A DNA stretch of 64,000 nt from Pseudevernia furfuracea (taxonomy: Eukaryota; Ascomycota; Lecanoromycetes; Lecanorales; Parmeliaceae), in contig JAIUPT010000030.1 in NCBI GenBank assembly GCA_022315425.1, positions 1,240,001 through 1,304,000 on the forward strand, given 5' to 3'. Under the pieces are notes generated by a model. The model did not search any database. It was not told where the DNA came from and was given only the letters and a program-made list of their open reading frames with translations. Shown here one piece after another: positions 35,430 through 46,740 of this stretch. The position numbers were made by a program, and so were the translations under genes. Numbering within the stretch: position 1 is the first letter of the stretch; every line of letters starts with the position of its first letter.

Positions 35430-38219
35430 ATGGGCATCTCTATTGCTTTCATACTAATCTATCTACTCGGTGGTCTAACCTTGCTTCCTATTCTTCTCGC
35501 CATTGTTCTTCTGCATGTGTACCTCACGTTCCCCGTACGAAATCTGTCCTCGGTCTCGTCTGACACCGCTTCGGACTCCCTCCGTGATGGCAAAGATGAC
35601 GGACGAAATCTCAAATCCCGTGCGAGTATCGCAGATATCGCAGAGAAGTTCAAACGCGCACATGAGCCCGATGTTGCAGCTGGCTATTTCGCCGTGTGCC
35701 GCGAATACGTACCCGGAGGTATCAATGGCAAACCACCAGAGAGGACGACCCCGGCTGGGGCGGTAATAACTACAGAAAGCCCTAGCGTGTACCAGAGCAT
35801 GTACAGAAGCATATTTGACCGGAAGCAAGGCCCAAGTCTGGATTCTGGGAAAGGCAACGGTAAAACCGTCAAGCGGGCAAGGAATGTCTTCTTTGTCGTT
35901 CTACGGCACGGACATTTAATGCTCTACGAAGACTCAGAACAGCTGGAGGTGAAACATGTAATATCACTGGAACTTCACGACGTCAGCATCTACGGTGGAG
36001 GAGACGAAATTCCGGAAGGAGAACTGTGGATCAAGAGAAATGCTATACGGTTGACGAGAAAATCTGGGTTTGAAGATCCAGCTTCTGCGTCCAAGCCTTT
36101 CTACCTGTTCTCCGAGAACTGCTCAGACAAAGAAGATTTCTATTTTGCGCTATTGCAGAATCAGGATGTCGAGCCAAATGCGCCTGATAATCCGCCAAGG
36201 CCACAGCAGTACGAGACCAAGCACATCATCGGGCTTGTGCAGAGCTTGCATTCGTCGGAAGAGCAGTTGCAGACGAGGTGGATCAATGGGCTTGCGGGTA
36301 GACTCTTCCTTGCCCTTTACAAAACCCAGGTCATCGAGGAACTCATACGCAAAAAGATCACTAAGAAGATTGCACGGGTGAAGAAGCCTGCCTTCCTCTC
36401 CGGTCTCGTACTTCGAAAAATTGAGATGGGGGAGAGTGCACCCCAGATCACCAATCCGCGACTCAATGACCTCACGATCAACGGCGACTGCTGTGCTGAG
36501 GCAGACTTCAAGTACAACGGCAACTTCCGCCTAGAGATCGCAGCTACAGCTCGCATAGACCTTGGGGCGCGATTCAAAGCTCGAGAGGTCAACCTAGTGC
36601 TGGCAGTCGTTGTTAAAAAACTGAACGGTCATGTCTTGGTGAAGTTCAAACCACCTCCAAGTAATCGTGTCTGGATCTCCTTTGAGACAATGCCTGATAT
36701 GGAGATGACCATCGAGCCGATTGTCAGTTCTCGACAGATCACGTATGGCATTATTTTACGAGCGATCGAGAGCAGGATTAGGGAGGTTATGGCCGAGACC
36801 ATAGTCATGCCGCACTGGGACGATAGCCCATTTACAGACACTAGACAACAAAAATTCCGAGGAGGCATCTGGGCGGACCAAGGGACGACTGGTGGAATGC
36901 CAACTGAACATACCAAAATTCCAGACGAAGCACCGGAAGACGATGCCGAGCTCGAAGAAGCTGCTCCAGTCCCCCACCGTACGAAAGATGAAAGGACCTT
37001 GAGCATGCCGGTCTCGTTCGATTCCTTTGCCTCAAATCCAATTTCAAAAGCAGCAGCAGGTTCCAAACCAAGCTTCGATGGGACTGCTAAAGATAGCTCT
37101 CCAGAGCCACCGCCACCACCCAAAGCGCTCAGATCGCGCTCGTTTGCATCAGCTGCCAACCCACTCCTGAGCATGGACAACGCAAATTTTGACTCTGTTC
37201 AGCCGATGAAGAACATCAAACAGCAACAAGATGCGACTAGTGCAATGATGGCGATCTCGAACCGCTCGCGCCCCATATCGCCAACCGAGATTTCTATGGG
37301 AGCAGCCCCAGGCCCATCTACGTTGTGGGAGAACAGCCAAAAAACCAGTAGTAGATCCTCTACGTTTTCTGACTTCACTGGCACACCTGAGCAGAACCCT
37401 CCACAAGATGCGTATTCATTTAGCCCCAGCCAAACTTCTTTGCCTGCAACTCCCACGAGTACAAGCTCACGATCAACGAAGTCTACCTTTGGAAATGATA
37501 TGCCACAGCCTAGATCATTGCAAGCAGACATCCGCACGCCAGTATCGTCAGAGAAAAGACAATCAATAGTAGCCCTTGGCGCGGCGACTGCAGCCGCCAA
37601 GAAATGGGGTTGGGGGGTACTAAGCAGAAACATGGATCAGAAAAATCAGCAGGCTCCTGATCCAGATCGCGCTGGAACTCCCAAACATCCCATCGGGCGA
37701 GGTCGCCCTTTACCTCCACCCGGCCAGCCCTTACCATTCCCTGAAGGGCCTCGCGCGAAGACGACGCCGGCCACGACCCCCAAAAGAAAGCCTGTTCCAA
37801 AAGCAGACCTACCTCAAAGACGTCAAGATGAGGCGAAGGCACGTCCAGTCCTCCCGCCAGCACTTCCGGCCCGCAAAAGGCAAGGGTCAGCACACATTGA
37901 CCATGAAAGCGATGGAGGGCTCTTGGTTGTCAAAGCCCCGCCCGAATCTGAGCCCTCGAGCCCAACCGACGACAAGCGGGATGAATACATGAGTGACGTT
38001 AGGGTTGAACCTGCAAACGACAAGGAGGAGTCTACAACTAGCTTACTGGATGGCATTGCGCCAGGCGTGGGGGGCGATAGCCCAGAACGAGGACGGAGCT
38101 CGACTTTCATTCAAGACTCGCACGCGGAGTATGAGAACTCTCATTCTAGTTGGCAGTCGGCGCAAGAGGAAGAAGCGAGATCAAAGAGCATGTGGCTGGA
38201 TACCCATGAGCATTCGTGA
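35430..38219 (+). CDS. nvj2: PH-SMP lipid-transfer protein, Nvj2/TEX2-like
   Basis: A single exon of 929 aa starting at ATG 35430. The N-terminal transmembrane anchor is about residues 5-32 (AFILIYLLGGLTLLPILLAI). A PH-like domain (about 120-260) includes NVFFVVLRHGHLMLYEDSEQ. An SMP domain (about 275-480) has WINGLAGRLFLALYKTQVIE, RLNDLTINGDCCAEADFKYN and NRVWISFETMPDMEM. The C-terminal ~440 residues are disordered and Pro/Ser-rich. Nvj2 works at ER-vacuole and ER-Golgi contact sites and moves ceramide or other lipids between membranes. Order and length match filamentous fungal Nvj2. Confidence 0.9.
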   Translation: MGISIAFILIYLLGGLTLLPILLAIVLLHVYLTFPVRNLSSVSSDTASDSLRDGKDDGRNLKSRASIADIAEKFKRAHEPDVAAGYFAVCREYVPGGINGKPPERTTPAGAVITTESPSVYQSMYRSIFDRKQGPSLDSGKGNGKTVKRARNVFFVVLRHGHLMLYEDSEQLEVKHVISLELHDVSIYGGGDEIPEGELWIKRNAIRLTRKSGFEDPASASKPFYLFSENCSDKEDFYFALLQNQDVEPNAPDNPPRPQQYETKHIIGLVQSLHSSEEQLQTRWINGLAGRLFLALYKTQVIEELIRKKITKKIARVKKPAFLSGLVLRKIEMGESAPQITNPRLNDLTINGDCCAEADFKYNGNFRLEIAATARIDLGARFKAREVNLVLAVVVKKLNGHVLVKFKPPPSNRVWISFETMPDMEMTIEPIVSSRQITYGIILRAIESRIREVMAETIVMPHWDDSPFTDTRQQKFRGGIWADQGTTGGMPTEHTKIPDEAPEDDAELEEAAPVPHRTKDERTLSMPVSFDSFASNPISKAAAGSKPSFDGTAKDSSPEPPPPPKALRSRSFASAANPLLSMDNANFDSVQPMKNIKQQQDATSAMMAISNRSRPISPTEISMGAAPGPSTLWENSQKTSSRSSTFSDFTGTPEQNPPQDAYSFSPSQTSLPATPTSTSSRSTKSTFGNDMPQPRSLQADIRTPVSSEKRQSIVALGAATAAAKKWGWGVLSRNMDQKNQQAPDPDRAGTPKHPIGRGRPLPPPGQPLPFPEGPRAKTTPATTPKRKPVPKADLPQRRQDEAKARPVLPPALPARKRQGSAHIDHESDGGLLVVKAPPESEPSSPTDDKRDEYMSDVRVEPANDKEESTTSLLDGIAPGVGGDSPERGRSSTFIQDSHAEYENSHSSWQSAQEEEARSKSMWLDTHEHS

Positions 38220-38876
38220 TTACATGCATTAGCGGGTATGGGGCGTTGTCGACATGCAAGATGTCAGGGCATTAGAGCGATGGGTTGACTTTGAGACTCA
38301 ATTAAACGCATGATAACTACTGTAATAAAGTCACGAGTATGTACGTGAATGCAAACGACGGAATTGTATGCGCAAGCAATGAAGTGAGCTGGGGGTAAAA
38401 CCGAAACCCCGTCTTTCGGTTCTTATGTTACCGTCTCCGACATTACAGCTACAGATCGTAGTCTTAGGAAGGTAGCCGAGTGGATAGTTATGGGGGGTTG
38501 ACTCAAATATTGATATCTTTGACCTAGATTCTACCTGCCAATAGAATATCGCAGTTAAGATATCGTAAGATCGAAGAATATCGTAGAGTGAGTCTGTATA
38601 CTTAACAGGAGACAGCTTATCGATCTTCTGTATGCCAAGCCATAAGGCTGACGACGATGACGGAGAAGTTTGAGCATACTCTACGGATCCTGGTGCTACA
38701 GATTTCTGCCTGAATAGAGATACGTACTGCCCTCGAATTTCTTAAAAATAGCTCTTCGATACCTGCTTTTAGATACAAATCTCCTTCTCCTCCCATCCAT
38801 CTTTCCATCCTCATGTGGGTTGTCTAGTAAAACAGTATCTACTACCACCATCGTGCTTTCCCATTGGCCATGTCTT
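38220..38876. other. Intergenic gap before SLA2
   Basis: 3' flank of NVJ2 and promoter of SLA2. Contains short repeated TATCG/TCGTA words (38515-38590) but no gene. Confidence 0.4.
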
Positions 38877-41800
38877 ATGGCTACGGGGGGTCAAGCTCAC
38901 GCAATGTCGACTTGGGAAAGTAAGACAGCACCAAATACCCCCTATTCCATGCTGTCATTGTCGCCGAAACAGGCATCAGATGTCATGGATATTAATTCTT
39001 TCTCTAGATCAGAGACCGACCTCGCAATCAACATCCGCAAAGCAACAAGCATAGGTCAGTTATCACGTTGTGATTGCCTCGTGCTGGAGCTAGAGGTATT
39101 CTAATATCTGTTTGTCTGTCTAGAAGAGACTGCACCCAAACGTACATCTTTCAACGAGCATGCGCCTGAAGAGCTTCTTGTGCTCACGGTATCCAGGCAA
39201 ACACGTCCGAGCATGCATCGTCTACACATGGGACCACAAGTCATCCCAGTCCTTCTGGGCGGGCATGAAAGTGTGCGTCTACAAGCTCCGGGCCATATTC
39301 CCTGCCCAAAAACAATTATCGGAGCTCGTTAATGCTAATGACAACGCTTTTCCGCTACAGGCAACCCATCCTCGCCGACGAAGTTCAGACGTTCAAAGCT
39401 TTGATTACCGTACATAAAGTCCTCCAAGAAGGGCACCCGATTGCTGTCAAGGAAGCGCAGGCGAACATACATTGGCTAGAGAGTCTAACGAGAGGTGTCA
39501 CAGGAGAAGGACTTCGAGGTATGGTCCCTTATTGCGCGCGAGAGGGACTCCGGGCACTTTCGGGAGGCAGTGAAGGCTCAGGGTCAGAAGGGCAGAGTTT
39601 TGACGGTCGAGACAGGATATGGACCTTTGCTACGAGATTATGTTTACTTCCTCTTAGCCAAATTAGCGTTTCACAGGCAGCATCCCGAATTCAATGGTTT
39701 GGCTCCTCTTCACAATGTGCGCATGACAGCAGCTAAGAAGCCTCTCAGGACTTTTTGAGTACGAGGAGTACATTAGCCTGAAGTCGATCAATGACCCCAA
39801 CGAAGGGTAGCGTACCTCAGCAATTGGTTCTTCACTGTCTGCTAACCCGCTTTGTAGATACGAGACCATCACAGATCTGATGACTCTTCAAGATCAGATT
39901 GATACCTTCCAGAAACTCGTCTTTGCCCATTTCAGAGGTGGTGCCAATAACGAATGCAGAATTTCAGCGCTGGTTCCTTTGGTGCAAGAAAGTTATGGCA
40001 TCTACAAATTCGTCACAAGCATGCTGCGAGCAATGCACACTAGTTCGTATCCCACTTTCGTCTAGGTTGGACAAAAACTGACTGAACGCGCATAGCTACC
40101 GGAGATGACGAGGTCCTGGAACCCTTGCGATCGAGATATGATGCACAGCATCACCGCCTTTTAAAATTCTACTACGAATGCTCAAATCTTCGGTATTTGA
40201 CTAGCCTGATCCAAGTACCCAAACTACCGCAGGAACCGCCTAGTCTCTTCGGCGAAGATGAGGATCGGCCAGCTTTACCACGCCGGCCAACGAGAGAGGT
40301 AGAGAAGAAAGAAGAGCCAGCCCCCCCAAGGTCGCCTCCTCCTGGTAATGCTCCGGACCCCGAACCAATCAATGAGTTTTGGAAAAACGAACACCGAAGG
40401 CAGCAAGAGGAATACGATGCTGAGCAACGACGATTACAGGATCAATGGAATCAACAACAGTATCAGCAACAATTGGCGCAGCAACAAGCAGAACGTGATT
40501 TTGAAGAGCAGCGACGGTTGCAAGAAGAGCAGCAACGGCTCGCTCAAGAGCAGCTAATGAGAGAACAATATCAAGCGCAGACGCATGGTCGAATGGCTGA
40601 GTTAGAACAGCAAAATCTCAAGGCTCGTGCTCAATACCAACAAGATCAGTTGATGCTGGAACAGTACGATCGTAGGATGAAGGATCTGGAGAACCAGCTA
40701 AATCAGCTGAACAACAACTTTAACCAGCAAAACTCTTCGAAAGATGAGCAGATTCGCTCGCTCCAAGAGCAAGTCAACACGTGGAGAACAAAGTACGAAG
40801 CGCTTGCCAAATTATACTCCCAATTACGGCACGAGCATCTCGAGCTACTGCAGAAGTTCAAAAGTGTCCAACTCAAAGCGGCGTCAGCGCAAGAAGCGAT
40901 CGACAAAAGGGAGAAACTAGAGCGCGAGATTAAGACCAAGAATCTTGAGCTAGCAGATATGATCCGAGAAAGAGACAGAGCTCTTCACGAGAAGGACCGA
41001 GTCACAGGGGGTAACAGAGAGGAGGTCGAAAAGCTTAAACGCGAGCTTCGATTTGCTCTCGAGAAGGCAGACAATGCGGAGCGTGCCAAAGGCTCCGAGC
41101 TGTCTTCGATGCTGGCGAAGTACAATCGGGAAATGGCTGACCTTGAGGAAGCTTTGCGGGTAGAGCTCTCTACTGTGAGCTATGCGAGAACTTGCTAACG
41201 TCGTAATAGAATAAGACTCGATCTCTTGACGATGTTCACTCAAAGTATGGAGAGCGTGACGGGGACCTCGAGCGGAGCCTTCGCGAGAAAGAAGAGGAGC
41301 TCGAAATATACAAGTCCGGCATGGACCAAACTCTGCTTGAGCTCAACGAGCTGAGGATGGTATGTTCTTAGAAGACTAACCAGTGAACTCACTAATGATT
41401 TTAGAATGGCGGAGATACGGACAAAGCTCTTGATGAACAAATTGACCAGGTGCTTTTGGGCAATATTCAGAAGATCAACGATATTATCGACTCTGTGCTA
41501 CAAAGTGGCGTTCAGCGTGTGGATGACGCTCTCTATGAGCTCGACTCCTCAATGCAAGCAGGAAACCAAAATGCCTCGGCCCCATACGTCCTGTCTCAAA
41601 TCGAGAAAGCGTCCGCCAGTGCTACTGAATTCTCAACAGCATTCAACAATTTCATCGCTGATGGGCCGAATAGCCCTCATGCCGACATTATCCGCACTGT
41701 CAGCGTCTTTGCCGGCTCGATAGCAGACGTGCTTAGCAATACGAAAGGGCTCACCCGTTTTGCTACTGAGGAGAAGAAAGCCGATCAGCTCACAAATGCT

Positions 41801-42797
41801 GGCCGCCAGTCTGCCCAGTCTACAGTGAAATTTTTCCGTGCTCTCCAGTCATTCCGTTTGGAAGGCTTAGAAGCTACCCAGAGGACCGACGTCGTTATCA
41901 ACAACAACCATGAAGTTCTGATGAACCTTCAAAAGCTCTCTAAGCTTGCAGACGCTTTCGCTCCTAACTCCGGGAAAATCACAAACGCAAAGGGCGACCT
42001 TGGAGATCTAGTAGACACTGAGTTGACGAATGCCGCGAAGGCTATTGATGCCGCTGCAGAACGTTTGAACAAGCTGATGAACAAGCCCAGAGAAGGCTAC
42101 AGCACTTACGAGCTCCGAATCCACGATAGCATCCTCCAGGCTGCGATAGCCGTTACGAACGCCATCGCTCAGCTAATCAAAGCCGCCACTGCTTCCCAGC
42201 AAGAAATTGTCAAAGAAGGGCGTGGCTCCTCTTCCCGAACAGCTTTCTACAAAAAGAATAACCGATGGACGGAGGGGCTCATCAGCGCCGCGAAGGCGGT
42301 TGCTTCTTCCACCAATACACTCATCGAGACGGCGGATGGTGTTATTAGCAACCGAAACAGCCCAGAGCAGCTCATTGTCGCCAGTAACGACGTGGCAGCT
42401 TCTACTGCACAGCTCGTGGCGGCAAGTCGAGTTAAGGCGAATTTCGGCAGCAGGACGCAGGATCGACTTGAAGAAGCCAGCAAGGCAGTCGGCAGAGCAT
42501 GTAGAAGTTTGGTCAAACAGGTGCAAGACATCATTAGTCAAAGAAACAGGGAAGAGGGAGAAGAAGTGGACTATGCGGCATTGAGTGGACATGAGTTCAA
42601 GGTCAGAGAGATGGAACAGCAGGTTAGTGACCCCAAGTCCGGCTTCGATTGGGCTTTGTTGGCGACAATGGTTTGGAGGTAGCTATTTACTGACATGATC
42701 TGTGGCTTAGGTTGAGATTCTGCAACTGGAGAACAATCTCGCACAGGCTAGACAGAGACTGGGCGAGATGAGAAAGATATCGTACCAGGAGGACTAG
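38877..42797 (+). CDS. sla2: Sla2/HIP1R endocytic actin adaptor
   Basis: Eleven exons: 38877-39054, 39124-39141 (18 nt), 39197-39272, 39361-39518, 39616-39696, 39749-39806, 39858-40042, 40096-41174, 41210-41359, 41405-42622 and 42711-42797. The spliced product is 1095 aa. A start at 38985 gives 1059 aa, nearer the family norm. An ANTH domain at the N-terminus (DLAINIRKATSI, VRACIVYTWDHKSSQSFWAG, RQHPEFNG) binds PI(4,5)P2. A Gln-rich coiled coil follows, then a C-terminal THATCH/I-LWEQ actin-binding domain (STYELRIHDSILQAAIAVTN). It links clathrin sites to actin. It is the standard left flank of ascomycete MAT loci. The intron at 41175-41209 is only 35 nt with a GCTAAC branch site. Confidence 0.93.
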
Positions 42798-44466
42798 GTG
42801 TGGGAGAGGCACGGTTGGTAGCAGGCAAAGCCGGAGCACAGAGACACAAATGCTTGCATGTACTATATGCTTAGTAGGCCTTTTGTAGGATAGCAAAAGA
42901 GACGGAATTGTATCTTCCCTAGACTCAATACGGTCCCTGTTTTGCTGGAAGATGTATGTGCCTGGTATGTCCTCGCAGAGTATGAGCTTTGCTGCATGCT
43001 GTGCTACGTCTATGCAAACCGTGAAGCTCTCGCCTTGTCCTTAATGTAGTACTCCCAGTTTGGAATGATTGGCTTGCATAAGCGTATTCGGACATCTAAT
43101 AGCGCTCTTAAATTTGCAACAGCATCATCAGGCACGATTCCTCCCAACCGACAAGAGGAAGAGAACATGCCACCCAGCAGCTCCTGTGCGCTTCGCTAAT
43201 TTCCACTGCCGATGGTTCGTCTGGAAATATAAGGACAAGGTCGTAGGATGGCGAGGAGATCTTAGGACATACTGACTGCTTGGCTCGGAGTATATCACCA
43301 CCATTGACGCCATTCTTTATGTCAAGCTACACAGTAAGAATATTTCATCACGGGTAGCTCTTGATATCTGGACCTTCAGTCCTTGCATCGGTTTGCATGA
43401 ATGATGCTCGGTATGTAGGCGTTGGCTCGTCCGGAGAACGTCTTGGGAGCTATCTATTCGATAATCTGTTCAGGTTCAGCGAGCGACGGCATCGACAGCG
43501 GAGGCCCAACTCGTATCGATGCCGGCATTTCTCGGACGATAGGATCCCGGGCTCAAAGCTCTGCCAGTCTCTCCAGGCCAGAGATTGAACGTGCTTTCGT
43601 CACAACGGGTTTTTTGGCTTACCTCCACAGATATTAGCATGCCATGAAAGGATTTGGATTAGATGGAAGACTGGCATCGTCTCGGGGCGCGGGCTATCAT
43701 GGTAGTAGGGAGGAGTAGCAGCAGGAGAACTGGGTTTTCTGGAGAGCCGTAAGTGGCCATAAGGTTAAGGTTCGCGTAAGCTGGTCAGATCTTAATTCAG
43801 GAGCAGGGTTCGCGTTGAAGGAGGCACAGCAGAGATGCTGGGATTGCTGGCATGAGATAAGTGCAACTTGGATGGGTCACGTTCTGGGATAGAGCACAGA
43901 AAAGGCCACTCTTGTATATTTTAACATTCTAGCTTGAGAGAGCAGCTGCAAACTGCAGAATAGGAAAAGAAGAAGGGGCTAGGAGGTGAAAGGGATAAGC
44001 AGGCCAGGCGTACTTTCCGTGCTACTACCTAGACTTGCTGTCCCTAGAAATTCGAATGATAAAATGATAGAATGATAGAATGGTGTAGCATGCAAGAGGT
44101 TTGACGAGACGCTGCAAGCGCCCTGAGCCCTCTGGTGGATCTGAGCGTGGGCGGCAGGCATCGCCAAGAAAGCATCTTCTCGGAACTCTATCTTCACTAC
44201 ACTCTTCCTGCTAGAGAACTTGGATGGTATGTAAAGGCTTTTATTGGTATTCAATTCATCTGACGATGCCTCTCAACCAGTGTCCTATCGACAATCTAAC
44301 TACAACCTTCTCCCTCGATTCGTGACCTCCATTTTGCTCAATGCCATGCAGTACTGCAACCATGTGTCCGAGGAGCCGGGTCCAGTATGGCATTGAGCCA
44401 GGAGTGCCTAGGGACAAGATTAGCCTTCGATCTACTTGATGGGGTTCAAGAGTACCTACAACGCTA
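42798..44466. other. SLA2-MAT intergenic region
   Basis: 1.67 kb between convergent SLA2 and MAT1-1-1. I found no HMG-box gene or other conserved frame on either strand. There is a small ATGATAGA-type repeat near 44060-44080. This may include the idiomorph border on the SLA2 side. Confidence 0.5.
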
Positions 44467-46056
44467 TCAAGCGGAGGCGTCGAAGTTGATGAACTCCTCC
44501 CAGTGGGCATCGCTCATGTCGAAGACATCGAATTGACTGCCCATGAAAGGATTGAATGTGGCCCCAGAATAGTCAGGATCGAACTCCGTGTTGAAGGGAT
44601 ACTCCCCCTTCAAGTGGAATGCAGAAGCCGATAAGCTTGAGGCGCCTGGGTCATTGGCAGAGGCATTGTTGCGGCTCTGAGTCTCGGTCATTTCGACATC
44701 GATGCTTGAGAGCGAGCCAGGACTGAGTTCATGAGGGTCATTAACTGAATCTGTCACAGTGGCTGTCATGACGACTGGGGTGTCTCCAGTTGGTGGCGCA
44801 TTCTCGGTTGCCAGAGCAGTTGAGTCTTCTGGGGAGTCATCGTTGTCTTCCACCATGGACTCATCACGGCCAGCTTCGGTGGCATCGGTCGCTCCAGTTG
44901 GTGGCGCATTCTCGGTTGCCAGAGCAGTTGAGTCTTCTGGGGAGTCATCGTTGTCTTCCACCATGGACTCATCACGGCCAGCTTCGGTGGCATCGGTCGC
45001 TCCAGTTGGTGGCGCATTCTCGGTTGCCAGAGCAGTTGAGTCTTTTGGGGAGTCATCGTTGTCTTCCACCATGGACTCATCACGGCCAGCTTCGGTGGCA
45101 TCGGTCGCTCCAGTTGGTGGCGCATTCTCGGTTGCCAGAGCAGTTGAGTCTTCTGGGGAGTCATCGTTGTCTTCCACCATGGACTCATCACGGCCAGCTT
45201 CGGTGGCATCGGTCGCCATGGCAGAGTTGCTCTCGTCGCCGTGATTGACTATATTCGTAGAGAGCTGTTCTTTTTCTTTGCTGGAGTCCTTGATGTTGGC
45301 GGTGGCCGCAGTGTCTGTTTCATGACTCTCAGTGTGACTGGTAGTAGAGTGCTGAGCATTGTTAGTCGGCTGCACTGAGGCTGCCATAGTCATAGCTGCC
45401 TCGTTGTCTGCCGATAGGACCTTTGAGAGATCGCCAGTGAAGTATCCCTCATCATAGCTGTTGCGAATCACGTCGTTGACAGATACGTTGGTGATGAACA
45501 GTTGCTCGTCGATTGAGTTCCCATTGCGACGCATGACTGTCTGTCCATCTCCATCGACAGCGACCTCCCAGCTAAGAGCCTCAAGGTATTGTGCAGGCTC
45601 GATGACTCCGATGAGCGGACCGTTGATTGCAAGAAACTTTTCCAAGGGTGCATTGGCTTTGCCTTGGCTGTTGCGGATTAGTGAGTACGATTTTGCGAGG
45701 ATGGTCCATTTCGCCTTGAAGGGATCGTTTTGCCACAAGATAGTAAGGAAGCCGGATATTTCCTTTTGTTGAAAGTTCAAGAAGATTGTAGAATAATAGC
45801 CTAGAACCTTGTTAAAGATGACCATCAGGTTTGTGGATCCCTGATACTTACTACGATATGCAATCCAGGAGTTGAGGGGTCGTATAGCCTTAGTGACCGC
45901 CGCCTCAAGGACAAGGTCTTTCTTCTGGGTTTTGCCTTGTGCATTACGCTTTTGCTTCATGGCTGAAGGAGACTGATCAGCGTCCTGAAGGGCAGCAGCG
46001 ATTTCAACAGGCGTCATCTTGCGCAGGGCAGCCTTCATGGCTGGTGTGAGGGACAT
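44467..46056 (-). CDS. MAT1-1-1: Mating-type alpha-box transcription factor MAT1-1-1
   Basis: Two exons, 46056-45852 and 45800-44467, 512 aa. The alpha box spans the splice: RPLNSWIAYRS joins YYSTIFLNFQQKEISGFL, then LWQNDPFKAKWTILAKSYSL and PLIGVIEPAQYLEALSWEV, diagnostic for MAT1-1-1 proteins. The 51-nt intron sits inside the alpha box, as in many ascomycetes, and is in frame with no stop, so unspliced RNA would still translate. A Thr/Ser-rich linker is followed by four 36-residue repeats (about 281-424) and an acidic/aromatic C-terminus (SQFDVFDMSDAHWEEF). It acts in the nucleus to set MAT1-1 mating identity. An upstream in-frame ATG could add residues. The repeat makes it longer than most orthologues. 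Confidence 0.95.
   Translation of the reverse strand: MSLTPAMKAALRKMTPVEIAAALQDADQSPSAMKQKRNAQGKTQKKDLVLEAAVTKAIRPLNSWIAYRSKYQGSTNLMVIFNKVLGYYSTIFLNFQQKEISGFLTILWQNDPFKAKWTILAKSYSLIRNSQGKANAPLEKFLAINGPLIGVIEPAQYLEALSWEVAVDGDGQTVMRRNGNSIDEQLFITNVSVNDVIRNSYDEGYFTGDLSKVLSADNEAAMTMAASVQPTNNAQHSTTSHTESHETDTAATANIKDSSKEKEQLSTNIVNHGDESNSAMATDATEAGRDESMVEDNDDSPEDSTALATENAPPTGATDATEAGRDESMVEDNDDSPKDSTALATENAPPTGATDATEAGRDESMVEDNDDSPEDSTALATENAPPTGATDATEAGRDESMVEDNDDSPEDSTALATENAPPTGDTPVVMTATVTDSVNDPHELSPGSLSSIDVEMTETQSRNNASANDPGASSLSASAFHLKGEYPFNTEFDPDYSGATFNPFMGSQFDVFDMSDAHWEEFINFDASA
44786..45217 (-). repeat. Four tandem 108-bp repeats inside MAT1-1-1
   Basis: Units begin at 44786, 44894, 45002 and 45110, each exactly 108 bp (36 codons) and almost identical. 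One unit changes SPED to SPKD. The unit encodes an acidic sequence containing TEAGRDESMVEDNDD. Frame is preserved across all copies. Confidence 0.97.
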
Positions 46057-46740
46057 ACTTCGTTGTGAGGAGAGTAAGGTGAGATCGTGGTTGGCACGGT
46101 AGCGGCTGACTGTCAAAGCAATTAACAAGAATGATGAGTTTGAAAAGAGGGCTGCTACGATGTTGAAGTTGTTGGTTGATCGATGGAAGTTTTGTTGTGT
46201 TGTGTGTGTTCAAATGACTCAGCGGAACCGAAGTCGAAAAGGAGGAGGTTGGTGTTTTTCTTTCGCCGCACGTCACAAAGAAAAGAACAACGCTTCACTT
46301 TAAGATCCGCTAGTCACATGATGAATTACAGTCTACTGGAAATTTAGACAAAGCCAGCAGGATTTGAGTCTCTCTAAGCTTCTATCTAATATGGCTCATC
46401 ATCTCTTCCATCGTTTCATCAGACTGCTTAGAATCCACACCATGTTTTGGACGTTCGAGGACTACTAAGGAAATGAAATTCCTAAGACGTGGCTGCAGTT
46501 GATCCCTCCGTCCGTCCAACGCAGCTGCACATTAATTTAGCTTTTTCTTTTACAGCTGCAGATGGTTGAACCCACCGAAATCTAGACTGAGCGTCTCTAG
46601 GCTACTCTCGTCTTCACGTCTGAGAACCTCCATTGGACCCTATAACTGTCAACCTCTTACTTCATTCTAGTGACAACGATGATACTTACAACGACAGTTG
46701 GTATGATCAGATTGTCTACCTGATATGTGTCAGTAGTATT
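46057..46740. other. MAT1-1-1 promoter region
   Basis: 684 bp upstream of MAT1-1-1 and downstream of the next minus-strand gene. It contains GTGT-rich and pyrimidine-rich tracts near 46200. No supported frame. Confidence 0.45.

Noticed and set aside
39519..39615. Extra coding segment in SLA2 between LR and GYGPLL
   Set aside because: It has GT/AG borders, is out of frame with the flanks, and the joined protein matches the family without it, so it is an intron.
42173..42592. Open frames antisense to the SLA2 THATCH domain
   Set aside because: They lie entirely within a conserved coding exon and show no domain.
43069..44254. Possible additional MAT gene between SLA2 and MAT1-1-1
   Set aside because: Frames are short, with no HMG box (no NAFILYR-like motif) and no splice-consistent extension.
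44759..45244. Long open frames on the plus strand opposite MAT1-1-1
   Set aside because: They are produced by the 108-bp repeat reading open in several frames. The minus strand encodes the recognisable alpha-box protein.
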